From an uncultured Chlorobiales bacterium (GTDB taxonomy: Bacteria; Bacteroidota; Chlorobiia; Chlorobiales; Thermochlorobacteraceae), in the NCBI GenBank assembly GCA_937959145.1, contig CALGMC010000168.1, positions 1-6,541 on the forward strand: a stretch of 6,541 bases of DNA, in the 5' to 3' direction. Below, in pieces: positions 1-4,850 of this stretch (position 1 is the first letter of the stretch; each line of letters opens with the position of its first letter). The translations under genes and the position numbers were made by a program. The notes beneath the pieces were generated by a model that had not been told where the DNA came from, ran no database searches, and saw nothing but the letters and a program-made list of their open reading frames with translations.

Positions 1-1229
1 TCAAAATCATCGGCGTTGGTGGGTGCGGTGGAAACGCCGTGAACAACATGGTCGAGCTCGGCATTGCTGGTGTGGAGTTTATCGCTTGCAACACCGATAG
101 TCAAGCCTTGTCGAAGTCGCGTGCCGCGCACCGATTGCAAATTGGCGGCACAACGACGAAAGGGCTGGGCGCGGGCTTCAATCCTGAAGTTGGCAAACAC
201 GCGGCGGAAGAATCGCGCGAGGAAATTTCTGAACTCATTCGCGGTTCGGATATGCTCTTCATTACGGCAGGCATGGGCAAAGGTACGGGTACAGGTGCCG
301 CGCCTGTTGTCGCCAACATCGCCCGAAAACTCGGCATCTTGACCATCGCCATTGTAACCAAGCCGTTTGAATACGAAGGCGCACGCACGATGGAAACCGC
401 AATGCGCGGCATTGATGAACTGCGCAAAGAAGTCGATACGCTCATCGTGGTGCAAAACGAAAAAATCTTGAGCATCGCCAACGGCGATTTGAGCGTCAAG
501 CAAGCTTATAGCATCGCCAACGACGTGCTCTATCGTGCCGCCAAAGGCATTTCCGAAATCGTAACCAAACACGGCTTCGTCAATGTCGACTTTGCCGACG
601 TGCGCAACATTATGTCCGATTCAGGCGACGCGCTCATGGGGTCGGCGACGGCTTCGGGAGAAAATCGTGCCTTGCGTGCCGCAGAAGAAGCCATTTCATC
701 GCCACTCTTGGACGGCGTTTCCATCAAAGGTTCTTCGGGCGTGCTCATTAACATCACAGGCGATGTAACTATGGGCGATATGAAAGAAGCCATGAGTTTC
801 ATTCACGAACAAGCAGGAGAGGGCGCAACGATTATTCACGGACATGTCGAAGACGACACGATGAAGGGTGAAATCACCGTAACCGTTATTGCGACCGGAT
901 TCAACAAGAGCAAAAAAGCACCAACAGCATCAGCAAAGCAACCCGAACTGCAAGTGATTCGGAGAGCGGAATCAAATCCTGCTCCTGTGCCGCCACCAAT
1001 TTCAAATCCACTCGTTGGCGGAAAAATGGAGCGCATGAGTTCCGATGTGTTCGAGAAAAACGACGAAAATACGCCGTCGTTCATCAAGCGCGGAATCCCC
1101 GTGCCACAGCCGATTGCTATGAAGACGATTGAGGAGCAAAACGAACAGAAGTCTGGCGACGGGTCGGGCGATAAAATTCGCAAGACGAATCCAGAAACGC
1201 CAGCATTTCTTAGGAAAATCATGGACTAA
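1..1229 (+). CDS. ftsZ: Cell division protein FtsZ, 5'-truncated by window edge
   Basis: Tubulin-like GTPase that polymerises into the Z ring at midcell and recruits the divisome. The reading frame is open from the window edge: the first complete codon is at base 3 and reads KIIGVGGCGGNAVNNM, the N-terminal nucleotide-binding glycine loop. The GTG at 39 is therefore internal, and roughly 10-30 N-terminal residues are missing. The tubulin signature loop is at 276-296 and reads GKGTGTG, with Lys where GGGTGTG is usual. The T7 catalytic loop NVDFADV (from 582) keeps the aspartates that complete the neighbour's GTPase site. The core is followed by a variable linker from about base 900 and the conserved C-terminal peptide ETPAFLRK (1194-1217), which binds FtsA/ZipA-type tethers. 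A second, similar motif, ENTPSFIKR, lies upstream at 1065-1091. Identity is certain from the whole-length match to the family. Confidence 0.98.
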   Translation, partial: KIIGVGGCGGNAVNNMVELGIAGVEFIACNTDSQALSKSRAAHRLQIGGTTTKGLGAGFNPEVGKHAAEESREEISELIRGSDMLFITAGMGKGTGTGAAPVVANIARKLGILTIAIVTKPFEYEGARTMETAMRGIDELRKEVDTLIVVQNEKILSIANGDLSVKQAYSIANDVLYRAAKGISEIVTKHGFVNVDFADVRNIMSDSGDALMGSATASGENRALRAAEEAISSPLLDGVSIKGSSGVLINITGDVTMGDMKEAMSFIHEQAGEGATIIHGHVEDDTMKGEITVTVIATGFNKSKKAPTASAKQPELQVIRRAESNPAPVPPPISNPLVGGKMERMSSDVFEKNDENTPSFIKRGIPVPQPIAMKTIEEQNEQKSGDGSGDKIRKTNPETPAFLRKIMD

Positions 1230-1235
1230 AAAATA

Positions 1236-1973
1236 ATGCAATATCACGATTTGAAAAGCCCGCCAGTTGTTGAGGCAATTATAGATATTAGAGTCTCACC
1301 TGTGGTGGTGATAAGCAAAGAGAATATTCAGAAAATTGTGGAAGAGCTTGGCTCGGAGTACCAAAGTTTTATGCCGCTTCCGATGAGAAATATAAGCCTA
1401 ACGCTAAAGAGCACCACACTGGAAAGATTAGAGACTGTTCGTGGGTATATTGTTCAAACTATCGATGGTTTGAACAAAGGTCAGTTCAGAGTAGACGGAT
1501 TTACATTTAATCGTCTGTCTCCTTACACAAGTTGGGAAGAAGTTAAGCAAAATGCTCAAAGGCTTTGGGAAGCCTACAAAAAAGCGGGTAAGCCAAAGCA
1601 AATTTCAAGGATTGCGGTCAGATATATCAACCAAATGCAACTGGACACTGATATGGAAGGTATCAATCAATACCTCGCAATGCCGCCGAACATGTGCGAA
1701 AAGTTCAAGGCGAGCACCAAAAGTTTTTTTACACAAGCAACGATTGAGGATATTGACGAACAGTTGGCGGCAACAATCATTCAGACAATCAACCAAAACG
1801 ACAATATCGGTAAAACAGATGTCGTGTTGGATATAGACGCTTATTCATTGCGTAAGTTTTCAATTAGCAATAGCGAACAAATCTGGGAGTGCTTCGAGAA
1901 GTTAAGAAACTTGAAGAACGATATTTTTTACGAAAGTATCACGGAGAACGCAATAAAACACTTTAACCAATGA
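1236..1973 (+). CDS. TIGR04255 family protein (sporadic, unknown function)
   Basis: This 245-residue protein matches the sporadically distributed TIGR04255 family as I know it. It has the N-terminal PPVVEAIIDIRV (residues 9-20), the central GFTFNRLSPYTSWEE (88-102) followed by an RLWEAY helix, the strand RIAVRYINQ (125-133), and the C-terminal DVVLDIDAY (195-203) with LRNLKNDIFYESITE near the end. The length is usual for the family. No signal peptide or membrane segment is visible, so it is probably cytosolic. Its molecular function is not known to me. The start ATG lies 6 bases after the ftsZ stop and has no Shine-Dalgarno. Its stop overlaps the start of the next gene (ATGA), implying translational coupling. 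GC is lower than in ftsZ (43% and 42% in two sampled 60-base lines), which suggests acquisition by transfer. Confidence 0.85.
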   Translation: MQYHDLKSPPVVEAIIDIRVSPVVVISKENIQKIVEELGSEYQSFMPLPMRNISLTLKSTTLERLETVRGYIVQTIDGLNKGQFRVDGFTFNRLSPYTSWEEVKQNAQRLWEAYKKAGKPKQISRIAVRYINQMQLDTDMEGINQYLAMPPNMCEKFKASTKSFFTQATIEDIDEQLAATIIQTINQNDNIGKTDVVLDIDAYSLRKFSISNSEQIWECFEKLRNLKNDIFYESITENAIKHFNQ

Positions 1974-2476
1974 CTTCAACTGCATATCAATTTCTGTTTG
2001 ACACAAGCCTTCACGATTTTGAAGAAGAAAACTCTTGGATTGTGTTCAGTAATGCCGGTAAAAAAGATGAACAGTTGAAGCGCGAGTATGGGCAAAGATT
2101 AAGAACTGATGACGAAATTGCATATAGCAAAGCAATCGAGAAAATGCACCAAACTATTTTGGACTTCGCAGATGATGGCTTAGAAATGGATTCCGAGTCT
2201 GTGAAGGTTGCTTGTGAGTTGTTAAGAATCTTATCGCATCATCATAATCTATTGGAAGCGGTGAGCATATCCGCTGACCCTGAAGGAAAAGTCGTGTTGA
2301 GATGGAAGTCGGAGAAGACAGAAAAAAAAGGTGTGCTTTCAATGAGCATCGGGAAAAATCGTCTGTTATGCTATGCTTCAACGATTCAGGGCGAAGAGAA
2401 GCACGGCAAAGAATTTTTTGATACTGAGATTCCAAGTGTCATCTGGGAAAAGATGCAGATTCTTGAAGGGCATTAA
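1970..2476 (+). CDS. Hypothetical protein, second gene of the TIGR04255 cassette
   Basis: This 168-residue soluble protein has no recognised enzyme motif. The N-terminal part is charged and probably helical, with a helix-rich stretch (about residues 45-95) ending in ELLRILSHHHNLLEAV. It then changes to a likely beta sheet: SISADPEGKVVLRWKSE (99-115) and GVLSMSIGKNRLLCY (121-135). The pattern 'Pro/Asp-Gly then val-val-leu-x-Trp, then leu-x-met-x-ile' resembles small unknown proteins that carry a 'DGxVxLEW' strand pair; that resemblance is from memory and weak. The ATG at 1970 overlaps the stop of the upstream gene by 4 bases and the next gene starts 14 bases downstream, so it is almost surely co-translated in the cassette. 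Composition is AT-rich in places (33% GC in the sampled line 2101-2160). No function is assigned. Confidence 0.75.
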   Translation: MTSTAYQFLFDTSLHDFEEENSWIVFSNAGKKDEQLKREYGQRLRTDDEIAYSKAIEKMHQTILDFADDGLEMDSESVKVACELLRILSHHHNLLEAVSISADPEGKVVLRWKSEKTEKKGVLSMSIGKNRLLCYASTIQGEEKHGKEFFDTEIPSVIWEKMQILEGH

Positions 2477-2490
2477 CCCAATCCCCAAAA

Positions 2491-2859
2491 ATGGTAACAA
2501 GATTTATTACGAAGAAAAGGTGGATTGAAAATCACCATGTTACAGCAGAGGCCTTTCTTCCAATTCGCCATGAAAACGGCAGGTTTGAGACCTCAATTAT
2601 AGATTGTGAGGAACTCTCATCTGAAGAAATTTGGGAGAAAGGAAAGGCTCTCTTCAATACCTTCTACGGAAGAGCAGATACTATCAAGTCGGAAATACAA
2701 GCACTGTCTCTCGCTATTGAAATAGATAACACGCCTATAGAAAAGCACGGCAATATCATTAACTGGCCAGACGAAGAAGATGCTCAGCGGTTTATTGCAG
2801 AAAAGTTGGTGGAAAAATCTTCCACGATTGAAGAGCGATACAAAAAACCTATTCAATGA
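2491..2859 (+). CDS. Hypothetical small protein, third gene of the TIGR04255 cassette
   Basis: This 122-residue protein has a conserved-looking layout: an RFI start (residues 4-6), AFLP (21-24), ELSSEEIWEKGK (41-52), GRAD (60-63) and HGNIINWP (86-93), followed by a helical tail with AEKLVEKS. I recognise this series (aromatic-Leu-Pro strand, 'Leu-Ser-x-x-Glu-Ile-Trp', 'Gly-Arg-Ala-Asp', 'His...Trp-Pro') as that of a widespread small family without known function; this is recollection, not a search. There is no signal peptide or membrane segment. The ATG follows the upstream stop by 14 bases, without a Shine-Dalgarno sequence. The gene ends 41 bases from the convergent eutN-like gene, which marks the downstream edge of the low-GC segment. 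Confidence 0.75.
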   Translation: MVTRFITKKRWIENHHVTAEAFLPIRHENGRFETSIIDCEELSSEEIWEKGKALFNTFYGRADTIKSEIQALSLAIEIDNTPIEKHGNIINWPDEEDAQRFIAEKLVEKSSTIEERYKKPIQ

Positions 2860-2900
2860 AGGTCAAATTCTTCTCAATTTCTTGACAGAAGAGCAGAAAC

Positions 2901-3179
2901 TCACGGCTCAAATACATCAAAGCCGTCGACCACCGCCATCACAATCGTATTGGCGGGAACTTTGTCGGATTGCATCACTTGCTCAACGACCGCGCCTTCT
3001 TGTGCCACTAACACCATATCGCCCTCGCCTGCATCTTGTGTATCAATCGCAATCATCTCGCGCTCGTTGCGAAATGAACCGTCAAGGTTTATCGGCTTTA
3101 CAACAAGCAATTTTGCAGGACGCAATGCTTCATCTTTCTGTGTGGCAACCAGCGTGCCGATAACTTTGCAAAGAGTCAT
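2901..3179 (-). CDS. EutN/CcmL-family bacterial microcompartment vertex protein (orphan)
   Basis: This 92-residue protein of the BMV/EutN-CcmL family (Pfam EutN_CcmL) belongs to a group whose members form pentamers capping the vertices of bacterial microcompartment shells. It starts MTLCKVIGTLVATQKDEAL and continues KLLVVKPINLDG, AIDTQDAGEGDMVLVAQEG and ends NTIVMAVVDGFD. These are the family's N-terminal strand, the 'LL-V-P-x-D-x-x-G' turn, the 'D-x-x-x-A-G-x-G-D-x-V-L-V' core and the C-terminal 'I-V-x-I-V-D' strand. The start ATG is the complement of 3177-3179; the stop is at 2901-2903. It stands alone: no BMC-H/BMC-T shell protein or encapsulated enzyme is in the window. It is divergent from xerC and convergent with the cassette. 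Whether it serves a shell encoded elsewhere cannot be told from here. Confidence 0.92.
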   Translation of the reverse strand: MTLCKVIGTLVATQKDEALRPAKLLVVKPINLDGSFRNEREMIAIDTQDAGEGDMVLVAQEGAVVEQVMQSDKVPANTIVMAVVDGFDVFEP

Positions 3180-3312
3180 GTCTCAAAGGAATCCGTTATG
3201 AACCGATGTGAAACGCATAAGATAACCTCTTCACAGGAAGAAATTTCGTTTTGCAGTGATGCAATTCTTTGCTTTTCCAGTGAGCCTTGCATAACAGTAA
3301 AAAACAATCAGT
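3180..3312. promoter_or_regulatory. Divergent intergenic region between eutN-like gene and xerC
   Basis: These 133 bases must carry the promoters of the eutN-like gene (leftward) and probably of xerC (rightward). A weak rightward pair is TTGCTT followed after a short 15-base spacer by CATAAC. Neither direction shows a convincing consensus promoter or Shine-Dalgarno sequence. An inverted repeat TTGCA-GTGA-TGCAA lies at 3251-3264 and could be a small operator. No gene is seen here. The promoter assignment is inferred from the divergent gene arrangement. Confidence 0.4.
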
Positions 3313-4305
3313 ATGACCGCGCACTTGCAACGTTTTTTCGCCTCGCTTCAAACTGAGCGCATGCTTTCGGAACACACTGTCACGGCATATCAAAACGACC
3401 TTGCGCAGTTTGCACAGTTTCTCAAAGCGCATTTTGAAGTTCAAGATGAGTCGGAAATTCCACTTCATCAAATTGACGCGCTCACGATTCGGCTCTTTTT
3501 AGGTGAGTTGTTGGAGAAGGGCTATGAATCGCGCTCCATCGGGCGCAAATTGGCGGCGATTAAAACCTTCTTCAAATTTCTCGTCTCGCTCAAAGTGTTG
3601 GCGTCGTCGCCTGCTTCAAGCGTAACCACGCCGAAAACCAGCAAACGCCTTCCGACTTTTTTGAGCGAAGCACAAACACAAAAACTCTTTGAAGAAACCC
3701 TTGCCGACATAGATGATTCAACCCTCGAGGGCGCACGCGATATAGCCGTCTTGGAACTCTTTTACAGCGCAGGCTTGCGCCTTTCAGAACTGATTGGGCT
3801 GAACACAGACGATATTGACCTTCATCAAGGTTTTGTAAAAGTGCTCGGAAAAGGCAAAAAGCAACGCATTGTGCCGATTGGAAAATCGGCTATTTCGGCA
3901 TTGAAGAAATACTTTGAAGTGCGGCGAAACTTTGATACGTTACATCGTATCAAAAAAGAGGAACATCAACAGGAGATACCTGAAAACCATTCTAATCGGG
4001 AGACTGCACCAGCAAACGCCAATCCAACAAACGCCGTATTTATCACTGAAAAGGGAGAGCGTGTCTATCCGATGCTTCTGCAACGGCGGGTTAAAAAACT
4101 TCTTTCAGGTGTAACCGAGCAGAAGAAAAAAAGTCCGCACATCTTGCGACATACTTTTGCAACGCACCTGCTCAACAGCGGTGCGGATTTGCGAAGTGTC
4201 AGCGAAATGTTAGGACACGAAAATCTTTCAACAACAGAGATTTACACACACATAACTTTCGAGCGATTAAAAGAAACCTACAACAAAGCGCACCCGAAAG
4301 CCTAA
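3313..4305 (+). CDS. xerC: Tyrosine recombinase XerC-like
   Basis: Site-specific tyrosine recombinase of the XerC/XerD type, which resolves chromosome dimers at dif with FtsK at the division septum. The N-terminal SAM-like core-binding domain spans about residues 1-100 and contains ERMLSEHTVTAYQNDL. The catalytic domain holds all six expected residues: R156 (AGLRLSEL), K180 (GKGKKQR), H276 and R279 (HILRH), H302 (LGHENLS) and the nucleophile Y311 (TEIYTH). It ends in AHPKA, like XerC's AHPRA. At 330 residues it is about 30 longer than usual; the extra lies at about 207-238, a hydrophilic Glu/Asn/Pro-rich stretch before AVFITEKG. No second recombinase or attachment site is nearby, so a housekeeping Xer is more likely than a phage integrase. 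XerC rather than XerD is a best guess. Confidence 0.93.
   Translation: MTAHLQRFFASLQTERMLSEHTVTAYQNDLAQFAQFLKAHFEVQDESEIPLHQIDALTIRLFLGELLEKGYESRSIGRKLAAIKTFFKFLVSLKVLASSPASSVTTPKTSKRLPTFLSEAQTQKLFEETLADIDDSTLEGARDIAVLELFYSAGLRLSELIGLNTDDIDLHQGFVKVLGKGKKQRIVPIGKSAISALKKYFEVRRNFDTLHRIKKEEHQQEIPENHSNRETAPANANPTNAVFITEKGERVYPMLLQRRVKKLLSGVTEQKKKSPHILRHTFATHLLNSGADLRSVSEMLGHENLSTTEIYTHITFERLKETYNKAHPKA
3931..3954. repeat. Perfect inverted repeat inside the xerC insertion
   Basis: TTTGATACG and CGTATCAAA form perfect 9-bp arms around a 6-base loop (3940-3945). It lies in the part of xerC coding for the extra, poorly conserved segment. No U-run follows on either strand, so it is not an intrinsic terminator. 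The arm CGTATCAAA occurs again at 5943-5951, upstream of the transporter gene. Confidence 0.6.
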
Positions 4306-4380
4306 TCCGCTTTTGAAAACGGGAAGCAACAAACCCGCGTCGCTAAATGTGGCGAAGCGAATCTTACCAACACTTATCTT

Positions 4381-4387
4381 GAAAGGA
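4381..4387 (+). promoter_or_regulatory. Shine-Dalgarno sequence of hpf
   Basis: GAAAGGA lies 9 bases before the ATG at 4397. It decides the hpf start against the later ATG at 4442, which has only A-rich sequence in front. It stands out because none of the other gene starts in the window has such a site. Confidence 0.6.
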
Positions 4388-4396
4388 AAAGCCATT

Positions 4397-4741
4397 ATGG
4401 GAAAGCAACATCTCAACGGGCAAACCAACAGTGAAAACAAAATGCGTGTTCAATTCACACTCCGTCATGCGAAAAGCCATCCTGAAATTGAACGCTACGC
4501 CCGAGAAGCCATACTGGACTTCGATAAGTATTACAATGGCGTTACCGACTGCCACATCATTCTTGACCATCAAATGCATGACTTGGTAACGAACAAGCGA
4601 GCGGAAATCACGGCGCATGTGCATAACCACACCTTTGTCTCAAAACAAGCGGCGCCGACCTATCAGAAAGCCATCGATTTATGCGTCGAGCATATCTGCC
4701 GACAACTTCAAAAACACAAAGAAAAAATTAGACATCTCTAA
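4397..4741 (+). CDS. hpf: Ribosome hibernation promoting factor, short HPF/RaiA (YfiA) type
   Basis: Small ribosome-binding protein that occupies the decoding region of the 30S subunit and promotes inactive ribosomes in stationary or starved cells. The chosen ATG gives 114 residues: VQFTLRHAKSHPEIERYAREAI, then DFDKYYNGVTDCHIILD, the AEITAHV strand, and the C-terminal helix YQKAIDLCVEHICRQL ending in QKHKEK. That is the usual beta-alpha-beta3-alpha layout with a basic tail; the long-HPF dimerisation domain is absent. The start at 4397 is preferred because GAAAGGA (4381-4387) is the only good Shine-Dalgarno in the window. An ATG at 4442 would remove 15 non-conserved residues and give a more typical N-terminus. 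The open frame extends upstream only to a TTG at 4313. It sits 91 bases after xerC and upstream of hprK. Confidence 0.92.
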   Translation: MGKQHLNGQTNSENKMRVQFTLRHAKSHPEIERYAREAILDFDKYYNGVTDCHIILDHQMHDLVTNKRAEITAHVHNHTFVSKQAAPTYQKAIDLCVEHICRQLQKHKEKIRHL

Positions 4742-4751
4742 TCGTTGAGTT

Positions 4752-4800
4752 AATGATGAACAGCGTGTTGCAGATGTAATGCGGCACGCTGTTTATCATT
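4752..4800. terminator. Long hairpin downstream of hpf, terminator-like but without U-tract
   Basis: Arms 4752-4767 (AATGATGAACAGCGTG) and 4785-4800 (CACGCTGTTTATCATT) are complementary over 16 positions with a single G-U wobble. Pairing continues inward through 4768-4772 with 4780-4784 (two U-G wobbles, then three Watson-Crick pairs), giving about 21 paired positions around a 7-base loop (GATGTAA). It begins 10 bases after the hpf stop. No run of T follows on either strand, so it may be a processing or stability element rather than a classical intrinsic terminator. Confidence 0.6.
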
Positions 4801-4825
4801 GCGACTTCAAAATTGCGACTTCAAA
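4798..4825. repeat. Perfect 14-bp tandem direct repeat upstream of hprK
   Basis: ATTGCGACTTCAAA occurs twice without a gap, at 4798-4811 and 4812-4825. The first copy begins inside the right foot of the hairpin. The hexamer ATTGCG occurs a third time at 4841-4846. The repeat lies 24-51 bases before the hprK ATG, a position suitable for a regulator site or a 5' leader element. No regulator is identified. Confidence 0.7.
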
Positions 4826-4840
4826 CCTGCCGATTTCATT

Positions 4841-4850
4841 ATTGCGCAAT
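4841..4850. promoter_or_regulatory. Palindrome overlapping the hprK start codon
   Basis: ATTGCGCAAT is a perfect 10-bp palindrome whose last two bases are the A and T of the ATG at 4849. It shares the hexamer ATTGCG with the upstream tandem repeats. It may be an operator half-site group or chance; only the sequence symmetry is seen. Confidence 0.35.

Noticed and set aside
101..499. Minus-strand open frame of 132 codons opposite ftsZ
   Set aside because: Mirror frame of a strongly conserved gene; its Ser/Met/Ala-rich translation is a typical shadow.
836..1222. Minus-strand open frame of 128 codons opposite the 3' end of ftsZ
   Set aside because: It lies opposite the FtsZ linker and C-terminal peptide, whose conserved end is on the plus strand.
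2869..2892. Possible terminator hairpin between the convergent cassette and eutN-like gene (TCTTCT / AGAAGA)
   Set aside because: Only a 6-bp AT-rich stem with a 12-base loop and no U-run on either side; too weak to call.
2780..3163. Plus-strand open frame of 127 codons across the eutN-like gene
   Set aside because: It is antisense to a convincing EutN/CcmL protein, and its translation is low-complexity and resembles no family.
3313..4305. xerC-like gene as a phage or integron integrase mobilising the nearby cassette
   Set aside because: Sequence is of the housekeeping XerC/XerD type with an AHPKA end, no attachment-site duplication was seen, and the eutN-like gene lies between it and the cassette.
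4313..4396. Upstream extension of hpf to a TTG at 4313
   Set aside because: A TTG start with no ribosome site, adding 28 residues that do not resemble HPF; ATG 4397 has a Shine-Dalgarno.
4813..4848. TTG start for hprK at 4813
   Set aside because: The 12 extra residues come from the tandem repeat region and are not HPr kinase-like; the ATG at 4849 fits better.
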